The notes under the pieces: generated by a model
Told to the model about the DNA's origin: nothing
Databases searched by the model: none
Seen by the model: only the letters and a program-made list of their open reading frames with translations
Origin: Bacillota bacterium
GTDB lineage: Bacteria > Bacillota > Clostridia > Lachnospirales > Lachnospiraceae
Reading direction: 5' to 3'
Assembly: GCA_023399455.1 (NCBI GenBank)
Contig: JAEWPN010000066.1
Coordinates: 1-18,255, forward strand
Length of the DNA stretch: 18,255 nucleotides
Made by a program: the position numbers and the translations under genes
Shown here: in pieces, positions 1-7,146 of the stretch
How the letters are laid out: the number at the start of each line of letters is the position of its first letter
Position numbering within the stretch: the first letter of the stretch is position 1

Positions 1-1448
1 GCAAGAGACAGCGCGACCTGCTGGAGCAATGCTACCGTCTATATGATGATGCGCAATGCATAGAACTGTTAAATGATATAACGGTAAACATAGAGGAGGA
101 AAGCGATGGGATAAAGGCGGAGGCAGAACGCCTGCTTTCGAACATAAGCACCCCCGAATATTTGAACGAGGCCGCAGGAATACTTCTTGGAGATGACTGG
201 CAAAGCCTTATGATGCCGAAACTGCGGGATGGCAGCAGGAGATATTATATGGCGGATGAGACGGGTAAGATTACATTTTGTTTTGAGGTAGGCTATGACG
301 AAGCCGGTGAGAAGTATTCAAGCGTATGGTACGTAGCAGACGACGGCAGCATATCGAGTATGATGCGAAGAGAGGATAGCCTGCAGATGCTGACTTCCAA
401 TCTCGTAGATGGAAAGTACCAGGGGGCTTTTGAAGCATGGCTTTGTATGGCGGAGAGCGGAAACGTATATCATGAGATGGGAAGCTTCGAAAACGGCGTT
501 TGCTCCGGAGATTATACTGCGCAGGTAAGTTACGGTCATGAGGCATCCGATCTGTTCGCGCTATGGAGCAGCAGGGAAGATATGGATATGACAGAGTATA
601 CAGGAGCATTTGCAGACGGCGGTATAACGACGGTATCACAGATGGACAGTAGCCAGAGGGACGTGGTAAAAGACGGGAACGATGAGGAAAATTATATTGT
701 ATACGCCTATACGTCAGATAAGAATGGATATTTGTTCTTGAATGTACCGGAGGAAGCGGCAACGGATTCTTTTGTCTTCGATTATTCTGTGCTGGGAATA
801 ATGTCCTATCCCGAAATTACTCCATATGAGCCGCAGATACAAAATGATTCGCAGTCTCAGGGGCAGATGATCGATAGTGGAGCTGTAAAGGTAAGAATCT
901 TTGATTCCAATATCGAATGGTTCGATGGCAGCAGATGGCATGTGTTGGGAGCGGTAGAGGATTATCGAAAGTCAGACCCCTTCGAGGTATATGGGAAAGA
1001 AGAATTCTCTGTGGACGATGGAGACGTGGAAACAGATAACGGCAAATCCATGGTTTACGGGAACAGAGGTGTGGGAATTATAAAGAAAGATGTGCAGGAA
1101 AGCACATCTAAGTCCTCCAAGGCAGGAGGAAGTAAAACATCGTCAGCTCCTGCTGCGTCTGGCACTACAGCACCGGCAGCACCGATTGTCTCACCTTCCG
1201 GTTCGGAAGGAAGCAGCCAGAGTAATGACGGAGGGCAAAGCGCCGGAGGCGGAAGTACAAACAACGGAGGCCAAAGTACCGGGGGAAGTTCGGATAGCGG
1301 CGGAGGTCAAAGCTCAGGCGGCGGAAATTCGAATAGCGGAGGCGGTCAGCCCGACAGTGGGAGCGGTGGAGACAGCGGTGGTGGAGATAACGGAGGCGAC
1401 AGCAGTAGCGGTGACGTAGATATTGAATGGACAGATGATATTCTCTAA
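1..1448 (+). CDS. Partial gene (5' end missing): probable extracytoplasmic protein with Gly/Ser-rich C-terminal tail
   Basis: The reading frame is open from the window edge (first full codon at base 3) to TAA at 1446-1448, giving 481 residues, so the true start lies upstream. The TTG at 162 has no convincing ribosome site before it, and the preceding 53 codons read as normal protein, so I do not use it as a start. The first part (to about base 780) is an acidic, aromatic-rich globular region with phrases such as DGKYQGAFEAW and GSFENGVCSG that vaguely recall MORN-type repeats. Next comes a Gln/Ser linker, a short domain (about bases 880-1080) with the phrase IEWFDGSRWHVLG, and then, from about 1110 to 1410, a low-complexity tail of Ser, Gly, Asn and Gln. 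The protein ends in an acidic peptide, DVDIEWTDDIL. The tail suggests export or surface exposure, but no signal peptide can be seen because the N-terminus is outside. I do not recognise the family. Confidence 0.8.
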   Translation, partial: KRQRDLLEQCYRLYDDAQCIELLNDITVNIEEESDGIKAEAERLLSNISTPEYLNEAAGILLGDDWQSLMMPKLRDGSRRYYMADETGKITFCFEVGYDEAGEKYSSVWYVADDGSISSMMRREDSLQMLTSNLVDGKYQGAFEAWLCMAESGNVYHEMGSFENGVCSGDYTAQVSYGHEASDLFALWSSREDMDMTEYTGAFADGGITTVSQMDSSQRDVVKDGNDEENYIVYAYTSDKNGYLFLNVPEEAATDSFVFDYSVLGIMSYPEITPYEPQIQNDSQSQGQMIDSGAVKVRIFDSNIEWFDGSRWHVLGAVEDYRKSDPFEVYGKEEFSVDDGDVETDNGKSMVYGNRGVGIIKKDVQESTSKSSKAGGSKTSSAPAASGTTAPAAPIVSPSGSEGSSQSNDGGQSAGGGSTNNGGQSTGGSSDSGGGQSSGGGNSNSGGGQPDSGSGGDSGGGDNGGDSSSGDVDIEWTDDIL

Positions 1449-1490
1449 AAATAATGGGAGAGAGGTAAAGCGCGTATATCATCACAATAG

Positions 1491-1516
1491 GATGTTCTAC
1501 AGCATATGATGTTCTA
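1491..1516 (+). repeat. Two direct copies of a 9-base motif upstream of the cupin gene
   Basis: GATGTTCTA occurs exactly at 1491-1499 and again at 1508-1516, with starts 17 bases apart, in the short gap before the cupin ribosome site. Paired direct copies in such a position could bind a regulator of the cupin gene. No clear sigma-A promoter is visible in this gap, so the role is a guess. Confidence 0.3.
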
Positions 1517-1538
1517 AGAATGGGAAAAGGAGTTTCCT

Positions 1539-1964
1539 ATGAATTATTATCGTGGCATAAACAGTAACGATTACGGACCACTTCCCTTTGCCACAAATGT
1601 GGAACAGGAGGCCAAGCGGAATCAGAGTTTCCGCACGGCCTTATGGACCGGTTCCAATTTGCAGATGACGGTTATGTGTATTCCGGCACGAGGAGAAACC
1701 GGTCTTGAAATACATCGGGATACGGATCAGCTTGTCAGTGTGGAGGAAGGCCAGGGACTCGTTAAAATAGGAAATTATAAGGAGCGGTTGGATTTTCAGC
1801 AGCATCTGTGTGCAGGCGATTCGGTTTTCATACCGGCAGGCGTTTGGTATAACATAATCAATGCAGGTAAAAGTCCTCTTAGGCTTTCCTCTGTCTATGC
1901 GCCGCCGGCACATTCGAGAGGAACCGTCCACCGGACGAAGGCTGACGACAGAGGAATATGTTAA
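1539..1964 (+). CDS. Small single-domain cupin protein
   Basis: This 141-residue protein is a single cupin beta-barrel of the mannose-6-phosphate-isomerase-like type. The first cupin motif is visible at about residues 55-73, with EIHRDTDQ and VEEGQG supplying probable metal ligands His59 and an acidic residue. The second motif is GDSVFIPAGVWYNIINAG, residues 93-110. At the position where relatives usually have a ligand His (PAGxWHN), this protein has Tyr104, so metal binding may be altered. The ATG is well supported by AAAAGGAG nine or so bases upstream. The gene stands alone: it faces the transglutaminase operon, with only seven bases between the two stop codons. Cupins of this size are often unassigned sugar- or metabolite-binding proteins; the substrate here is unknown. 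Confidence 0.85.
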   Translation: MNYYRGINSNDYGPLPFATNVEQEAKRNQSFRTALWTGSNLQMTVMCIPARGETGLEIHRDTDQLVSVEEGQGLVKIGNYKERLDFQQHLCAGDSVFIPAGVWYNIINAGKSPLRLSSVYAPPAHSRGTVHRTKADDRGIC

Positions 1965-1971
1965 TTTCACT

Positions 1972-4203
1972 TTATGCGACAGGCATTACAAAATACAGCA
2001 GACGTTTCATCCGGCCGCATTGCTTCAGATATTTTTTTTGTAAGGAGAGGGTATAAGCCTCCATCACCTTGATATTCATTTCTGAGATAGGGCGGCCTCC
2101 GAAGCGGATGCTTTGGAACAAATCGCATATTTCTAAAAAGGAGTATTCGGATGTGTCCAGGCTGCCTTCTGTCCGGGCACCATAATCCAAAAGGGTTTCT
2201 CCTGCTTCTATAGGATAACCATGCAGCCTTCCGAACAGGAAGGCTTTTTTCATATGAAACTGTATCTTCTCATAGTCGTTTCCAGCCATGTAACGGCGAT
2301 GCAGCAATTGGTTCCGTAAGAGAAGGAAAAGGAAGATCATGAAGCTTACGATACATATAAGGAGAAGCCCTTCCACAATGAAGAATAAAAGCTTCTTCCC
2401 GCTTTCCAGGACGGAGGAATAGCTTATCTCAGATATCTCGTCTTCTTCGAAAGCAGCGGAAGACTCTGTATAAGGAACGGCCGGTGGAGTAATGGAGGCA
2501 GCAGTTACTTCCCCGTTTTGTTGCCATGCCGTGTTAGCGACTACGTAGTAGCGAGGTGTGGGATCGTAGGGAATCCAGCCTATGTTGTCTATATATGCCT
2601 CCACCCATGCATGGGCATTGTTGCCGGAAAGGTTCAGAACGCGGTTGTCATAATGGTAAGAGCTGTTAGAAACAAAACCCTCTACGTAGCGGGTAGGAAT
2701 GCCCTCACAGCGTCCGAGAACGGCCATGGCGGAGGCAAAATATGTGCAGTAGCCGTTCTTGCTTTCGAAGAGGAACTCATCGACTACGTCTGCTTCTTCT
2801 GGAAGCGGCCGGGGCGAAGTGGTATAGGTATATTCGCTCAGATAATCCTCGATTGCCTTCATGCGGTCATAATCGTTATCTGCCTCAGATGTAATTTCCT
2901 CCGCCAGAGAGTAGACACGGGAAGGAAGTGTATCGGGAAGGAACGTATAGTGTTCATGAACGAAGCGCTGTCTCTCGGCAGCGGTTTCCGTAAGGAAAGG
3001 AATGCCATTCCACGCCTGCCCTCTTAAAAGCTGTTTTACCCTTTCATCGGAATAGTTGAGCTCCATAAGATGGAGCTGATAACGAAATCCCATGCCCTGT
3101 GCTTTGGAAAGCCTCAGTCCGTCACCGTAAGAAAAGGCGGTAGGCTTGTCGTTAAAAAGCAGAACATTTTGGGTAAATGGAGCAAAGAACAGACTCTTTG
3201 TCTTCAAGCCCTTATAGGTAACATCGTAATAGCTGTAGCTTACCAGTTCCTCGATATCCTCCTGAGAATAAATGCTCTGCGTGAGGGAGGACATCAATCC
3301 GTCGTATTGCAGAAGGTATTCCTCTCCCTCGTAAGACTTATCTGCAGCACGAAGTTCCCATTCGTGACCGTTATAAAAGTCGCGTATGGTTCCGGCCAGA
3401 TAGAGGGGAGCCTTGGTCTGGTCACCGATGATGGAGAGCTGCGGACTGTCAGAGGAAAGGACCCTGCCTCCGATTCCGTTATCTTCATCATAGCCTGCAA
3501 AGTTTAAGGAATAGCTGCCGCTGCCGCCGGAAAAATAATATTCCGCATTTATAATGAGAGCGGTCAGCTCCTCACGCACTGCTTTAACCACACTTTTCAC
3601 TGCATGCCACCGGATAGGAGTTTCCTTCACGGGCAGCAGGAGCATGAGCAGCATTGCCAGGAAAAAGAAGGGGGTCAGGTAAAGTATTTTCTGGCCTGCT
3701 TTTCCTTCAGAAAATGCGCAGGAAAGCTCTGCGAGAAAGATCAGAAAGCAGAACAAAATAAGGCATACGGCCCATTTTGAAAGGGAAATTTTTTGTATAC
3801 TGAAAACGATCAGGCAAATGAGCTGTGAAAGGCAGAGCAAAGATTTCAGCCATAGCCTCCGGCCTGCGAGATAGCATAGGATGGAAAGGGGAATACAAAT
3901 CGCTGTTAATCCGAGAAAATAGAAATAAGGAATGAGATTTTTGTCTCCTGCATATAGGAACAGATAGAAGAGGACGAGCAATATTCCCATTCCGCTCCAT
4001 AATGGAAAACGGAGATTTTTCTCTTCTGTCGTATAAATGAAAAATTGCCAGAACAGGGAAGAAAGCAGGAAAAAAACAGTGCGATACGGAATTGTAAATA
4101 AGCTGTCCGCAATCAGAATAAGACCGACGCAAAGAGCAGCCGAATAGAGTATCTCGTAATATTTTTTTAAGCTTCCGGTCTTTTTGACAATCCAATTTTT
4201 CAT
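1972..4203 (-). CDS. Membrane-anchored transglutaminase-like protein (TgpA type)
   Basis: This 743-residue membrane protein is the last gene of a three-gene operon. The N-terminal 190 residues hold about six hydrophobic segments (roughly 18-34, 42-57, 72-85, 91-113, 121-136, 143-162, 173-191). A long external part follows, with the transglutaminase core at about 440-555. The papain-like catalytic triad can be read as Cys486 (NGYCTYFA), His531 (NNAHAWVEAY) and Asp547 (IPYDPTP). One more membrane helix at about 604-630 leads to a cytoplasmic tail resembling DUF4129. Homologues of this layout, together with MoxR and DUF58 partners, are widespread and thought to act on the cell envelope as proteases or cross-linking enzymes, but the substrate is not known. 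The ATG overlaps the stop of the DUF58 gene (ATGA, 4203-4200), with GGAGG nine bases upstream, so translation is probably coupled. Confidence 0.88.
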   Translation of the reverse strand: MKNWIVKKTGSLKKYYEILYSAALCVGLILIADSLFTIPYRTVFFLLSSLFWQFFIYTTEEKNLRFPLWSGMGILLVLFYLFLYAGDKNLIPYFYFLGLTAICIPLSILCYLAGRRLWLKSLLCLSQLICLIVFSIQKISLSKWAVCLILFCFLIFLAELSCAFSEGKAGQKILYLTPFFFLAMLLMLLLPVKETPIRWHAVKSVVKAVREELTALIINAEYYFSGGSGSYSLNFAGYDEDNGIGGRVLSSDSPQLSIIGDQTKAPLYLAGTIRDFYNGHEWELRAADKSYEGEEYLLQYDGLMSSLTQSIYSQEDIEELVSYSYYDVTYKGLKTKSLFFAPFTQNVLLFNDKPTAFSYGDGLRLSKAQGMGFRYQLHLMELNYSDERVKQLLRGQAWNGIPFLTETAAERQRFVHEHYTFLPDTLPSRVYSLAEEITSEADNDYDRMKAIEDYLSEYTYTTSPRPLPEEADVVDEFLFESKNGYCTYFASAMAVLGRCEGIPTRYVEGFVSNSSYHYDNRVLNLSGNNAHAWVEAYIDNIGWIPYDPTPRYYVVANTAWQQNGEVTAASITPPAVPYTESSAAFEEDEISEISYSSVLESGKKLLFFIVEGLLLICIVSFMIFLFLLLRNQLLHRRYMAGNDYEKIQFHMKKAFLFGRLHGYPIEAGETLLDYGARTEGSLDTSEYSFLEICDLFQSIRFGGRPISEMNIKVMEAYTLSLQKKYLKQCGRMKRLLYFVMPVA

Positions 4204-5282
4204 AGGGACAATCCTCCGGTATCGATTAGAACTACTTCATTGCCAATTCTGCCGTTTTCCTCCATATAGCTCCTTAAATCCCCTGAGACGGAGGCAGTAA
4301 TGAGAATGACGGCATGGGAATGAGCTGCTTGGAAGCTATATTTTGCCCATACCTTTTCTGGAGGAAGAGAAGAATGGAAAGAAAGGGCGGCGCAAACCTC
4401 ATAAAAACGCTCGAAGCCGGTCCGGGCATTTATTAGAAGCTCTTTCAGCTTATCATCCTCCATATATACGACACGAACGGGAATCTGCTTCAAATAATAG
4501 TCGTGTACAAAAGCGATCGCGCATTCGACAATGTTATCCTCCGTCTGCAGGCGAATATCCATCTCTCCCGGAATAGGGGACAAATCCATGATGATCACAG
4601 TTTCGAACAGTTCCTCCGGCATTTGCTTTCGAACGAGAAGCTCGCCGGTTTTGGCGGAATTCTTCCAGTGTATGTATTTTAGCTGATCTCCGGGACAATA
4701 TGGCCGCGATTCGTAATCGGGAAGCTCCTGAAGCTTGGAAACGGAGAAAAGGGTGTTCTTTGGATCTTTTTTCTGAAGGTCAGCCATAAGAAGATCTAAA
4801 GGCAGAATACGGGGCATGGCGGTGAGTCTGACTTGCGTCGTCATAGGGTAGGTAATGGTGAACAGCCCTAAGAAGTCCGTAACGGAGACGCTTTTTACGC
4901 CTACAGGGTAGGTCCCTCTGTATTTGCAGTACATCTTCGTATCTACGCGGAGAATCTGATGGGGAAGCAAGCATAGGTTATTTATATCCCTGCTCTCCGC
5001 TATTGTTACCATATCGGAAAAATAGTGCAGAGTAATGTCGGTAAAAGGAATGAAATCCTCATTCGCCAGAATGAGGCGGTAAGGAACCTCCTTTGCCTTC
5101 ACCACGGTCCGGGAAACCTCCTGCACAATTTTAAACCGGAAATAAACATATATAGAATAGGTTAGCGCAAGAACAGGAATAAGCAAGGCGAAGTAAAACA
5201 ACAGATATGGAATATTTCCTCCCCGAAAGCTGACTAATACGATGGAACCGAATAAAAAAAATAAATATATTATCTTTCTCAT
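4200..5282 (-). CDS. DUF58 domain membrane protein
   Basis: This 360-residue protein is the middle gene of the moxR-DUF58-transglutaminase operon. Two hydrophobic segments (about 4-20 and 23-48) anchor the N-terminus. The DUF58 signature is clear at residues 190-217 (YESRPYCPGD, then HWKNSAKTGELLVRK). It is followed by a von Willebrand A-like fold beginning ETVIIMDLS at about 227. This second part has a DLS start rather than a full DxSxS metal site, as is common in DUF58 proteins. Family members are regularly encoded beside MoxR ATPases, which are believed to act on them as chaperones. The gene overlaps both neighbours by the same four bases (ATGA at 5282-5279 and 4203-4200). The only ribosome site seen is a weak AAAGG, so it probably depends on translation of the gene before it. 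Confidence 0.9.
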   Translation of the reverse strand: MRKIIYLFFLFGSIVLVSFRGGNIPYLLFYFALLIPVLALTYSIYVYFRFKIVQEVSRTVVKAKEVPYRLILANEDFIPFTDITLHYFSDMVTIAESRDINNLCLLPHQILRVDTKMYCKYRGTYPVGVKSVSVTDFLGLFTITYPMTTQVRLTAMPRILPLDLLMADLQKKDPKNTLFSVSKLQELPDYESRPYCPGDQLKYIHWKNSAKTGELLVRKQMPEELFETVIIMDLSPIPGEMDIRLQTEDNIVECAIAFVHDYYLKQIPVRVVYMEDDKLKELLINARTGFERFYEVCAALSFHSSLPPEKVWAKYSFQAAHSHAVILITASVSGDLRSYMEENGRIGNEVVLIDTGGLSL

Positions 5283-6217
5283 AGAATCGGGACCTTTGTC
5301 TGATGAAGCACTTCCTGCAAAATATCTTTCTCTTTTTTTCCTTCCAGCCTCGCCTCGGAGGAAAGAATGAGGCGGTGCATTAGCACCGGCTCCGTAAGTA
5401 CGGTAATATCCTCAGGCGTAACATAAGAACGTCCAAGAAGATAAGCCCGGCTTCTTGCCGCGCGGGTCAGCGCGATGGCAGCTCTGGGGCTGGCACCAAG
5501 CGTCAGATAGCGGTTTTTTCTCGTGTTTCGGGTGATTTCTACCGCATAGGTAATAATATCTTCATGTATGGTCACTGTCCTGATTTCTTCCTTTATATAA
5601 AGAAGCTCTTCCTTCGACGTGACGGGAAGGAGGCTTTTTAGAGGCTCGCCCTCCACGATACGCAGGACGATATCCGTCTCATCCTTGATTTTTTCGGGAT
5701 AACCCATAGAAACTTTCATCATGAAGCGATCCAGTTGGGCTTCAGGCAGGCGATAGGTGCCCAGCTGTTCGATAGGATTTTGCGTGGCGATTACCATGAA
5801 AAGCTGAGGCAGGGAATAAGTATTGCCGTCCACTGTCACCTGATGCTCCTCCATAGCCTCTAAGAGGCTGGCCTGTGTCTTCGGCGAGGTACGGTTGATT
5901 TCATCGGCAAGAAGAATATCGTTCATTATGACTCCCGCGCAGTAACGAAACTCACCCGTCTGCATGTTATATATAGTCATGCCGGTAACGTCGCTTGGAA
6001 GCGTATCAGGAGTAAATTGGACTCTGGAAAAGCTGCATTCGATGGACTGAGCCAACGACTTTGCCAAGGTAGTTTTCCCAACCCCCGGAACATCCTCTAA
6101 CAGAAGATGGCCGTCGGAAAGCAGAGTGATAAGAGAAAGCTCGATAACACTGCGTTTACCGACAATGACAGTTTCCATATTGCTTATGATTTTTTGAAGT
6201 GTCTCGGATTGAGGCAT
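5279..6217 (-). CDS. MoxR-family AAA+ ATPase
   Basis: This 312-residue protein is a complete MoxR-type AAA+ ATPase of the usual length. Walker A is GVGKTT at residues 45-50, Walker B is ILLADEINR at 101-109, sensor 1 is ATQNP at 144-148, and the sensor 2 region is GASPRA at 241-246. MoxR ATPases are cytoplasmic, hexameric, chaperone-like machines that mature or activate partner proteins with von Willebrand A-like domains. The DUF58 product encoded next is the likely partner, and the transglutaminase the likely beneficiary. It is the first gene of the leftward operon. Its ATG lies nine bases after GGGGG (6231-6227) and about 50 bases after a sigma-A-like promoter at 6300-6272. No key residue appears to be missing. 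Confidence 0.93.
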   Translation of the reverse strand: MPQSETLQKIISNMETVIVGKRSVIELSLITLLSDGHLLLEDVPGVGKTTLAKSLAQSIECSFSRVQFTPDTLPSDVTGMTIYNMQTGEFRYCAGVIMNDILLADEINRTSPKTQASLLEAMEEHQVTVDGNTYSLPQLFMVIATQNPIEQLGTYRLPEAQLDRFMMKVSMGYPEKIKDETDIVLRIVEGEPLKSLLPVTSKEELLYIKEEIRTVTIHEDIITYAVEITRNTRKNRYLTLGASPRAAIALTRAARSRAYLLGRSYVTPEDITVLTEPVLMHRLILSSEARLEGKKEKDILQEVLHQTKVPIL

Positions 6218-6271
6218 TGCATTTGTCCCCCTTTATAAGTAGTAATGTCATAAGAAAATAAGTACATTTTT

Positions 6272-6300
6272 ATTATGTATCAGAGGATATGATTTATCAA
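6272..6300 (-). promoter_or_regulatory. Sigma-A-like promoter of the moxR operon
   Basis: Read on the minus strand, TTGATA (6300-6295) and CATAAT (6277-6272) are separated by exactly 17 bases. Transcription would start near 6265, leaving a leader of about 47 bases before the moxR ATG. Confidence 0.6.
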
Positions 6301-6427
6301 TACAAATCTATGTACGGCCGGACAATATATATAATTAACATAAATTTTATATTGATATTTTGTGCATTTTGATTGTCGGGGAACCGCATATGATGGAGAG
6401 AAAGAAAAGAAGTCAATACAATGCACT

Positions 6428-6464
6428 AAAAAAAGAAAAGCGATTAATTTTCGCCTCTCTTTTC
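6428..6464 (-). terminator. Terminator-like hairpin for leftward transcripts
   Basis: On the minus strand, GAGAGGCGA pairs with TCGCTTTTC (two G-U pairs) around the loop AAATTAA and is followed at once by seven T residues (6434-6428). No gene on this strand lies upstream, so it would stop antisense transcription entering from the right and shield the moxR operon. Confidence 0.45.
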
Positions 6465-6502
6465 ATATATATAATACCACAAAAATTAGTTTTTTTCAAT
6501 TC

Positions 6503-6530
6503 TTGTATTTAAATATCTTTGGTATAAAAT
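6503..6530 (+). promoter_or_regulatory. Sigma-A-like promoter of the DUF6323/DUF6179 pair
   Basis: TTGTAT (6503-6508) and TAAAAT (6525-6530) are 16 bases apart. An alternative reading, TTCTTG (6500-6505) with TATAAA (6523-6528), has 17. Transcription would begin near 6537, which favours the ATG at 6575 over the ATG at 6548. Confidence 0.45.
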
Positions 6531-6574
6531 GAATAATTACTTAAGTAATGAAGATGAAAAAAGGGGTGTTATGT

Positions 6575-7114
6575 ATGCAGGAGGAATTATTTGAAGTACT
6601 CGCGGTAGCGGGGCAAAAGCAGGAGCTCGAAAGAGTGATCGCATGCAACGAAAAGACACAGAGGTTCGGGCTGGCACTGACACAGGAGGAAGCCCGGATG
6701 CTGGTGCAGTGCAGGCAGGATGCTTTGAAAAAGCAAAGGAGGGTGGAGTTTGGAGAGGGAATACTGCCGCAGCTGATACAAGCTTTCTGCGATTCCCAGT
6801 ATATTGATAGGAACAACTATGCGGACACCTTGGTGCAGCTTCAGGATATTTTTTACTTGTATAAAAATGAGGCGGAGGACAATCTGACGGATGATGAATT
6901 GGTCGAGGTGATGAGAGAGTTATATGAAGAGATCTGTTTCGGCTCCGCTGAGTACCTTCAGGAAACCTGCTTAGAGAGGTTTGCCCGGGCTGTGCGTGCC
7001 GGCTATCGGGGATATATAAGCAGCGGAGGTAAGGGGGATTACGAGGCATTCTCGGAGGAACAGCGCTGGGACAGAGATTTATACCTTCAGGTGCTGTATG
7101 AGGAACTGAGCTGA
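6575..7114 (+). CDS. DUF6323-like protein of unknown function
   Basis: This 179-residue protein looks soluble: there is no signal peptide or membrane helix, and the composition is rich in Glu, Gln and Leu, suggesting an all-helical fold. Phrases such as ACNEKTQRFGLALTQEEA and VEFGEGILPQLIQAFCDS match my memory of DUF6323, a family found mainly in clostridia and often encoded just before a DUF6179 protein, as here. The frame is open from an ATG at 6548. I chose the ATG at 6575 because AAAAAAGGGG at 6557-6566 is a good ribosome site for it and 6548 would lie almost on the predicted transcription start. The next gene begins 32 bases after the stop, so the two are probably co-transcribed. No catalytic motif can be seen and the function is not known. 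Confidence 0.75.
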   Translation: MQEELFEVLAVAGQKQELERVIACNEKTQRFGLALTQEEARMLVQCRQDALKKQRRVEFGEGILPQLIQAFCDSQYIDRNNYADTLVQLQDIFYLYKNEAEDNLTDDELVEVMRELYEEICFGSAEYLQETCLERFARAVRAGYRGYISSGGKGDYEAFSEEQRWDRDLYLQVLYEELS

Positions 7115-7146
7115 AAAGCCTGCGGTCCCAAAGAAAGGGGAACACT

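Larger units (their letters stand above)
6218..6547. other. AT-rich divergent intergenic region
   Basis: This 330-base stretch separates the leftward moxR operon from the rightward DUF6323-like gene. It holds one sigma-A-like promoter per direction (6300-6272 leftward, 6503-6530 rightward), a terminator-like hairpin for leftward transcripts at 6464-6428, and a GC-rich near-palindrome at 6311-6324. A 40-codon ORF at 6390-6512 is discussed under findings and not called as a gene. Confidence 0.7.

Noticed and set aside
162..164. TTG as the start of the first gene
   Set aside because: The frame is open to the window edge with protein-like sequence before it, and no good ribosome site precedes this codon.
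271..762. Minus-strand frame of 163 codons opposite the first gene
   Set aside because: It is Arg- and Ser-rich with no recognisable feature, and opposes a continuous coding frame.
1110..1415. Repetitive GGCGGAGG-like units as a CRISPR or other repeat array
   Set aside because: The units are irregular, have no spacers, and follow codon phase; they encode the Gly/Ser tail.
1090..1419. Second plus-strand frame of 109 codons inside the Gly/Ser tail
   Set aside because: It arises from the repetitive tail DNA read in another frame, without a ribosome site.
2015..2040. Run of eight T residues after the cupin gene as its terminator
   Set aside because: No hairpin of useful length precedes it, and it lies inside the transglutaminase coding sequence.
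2518..3507. Two plus-strand frames (2518-3027 and 3070-3507) opposite the transglutaminase gene
   Set aside because: They lie wholly against the catalytic region of a real gene and show no domain or ribosome site.
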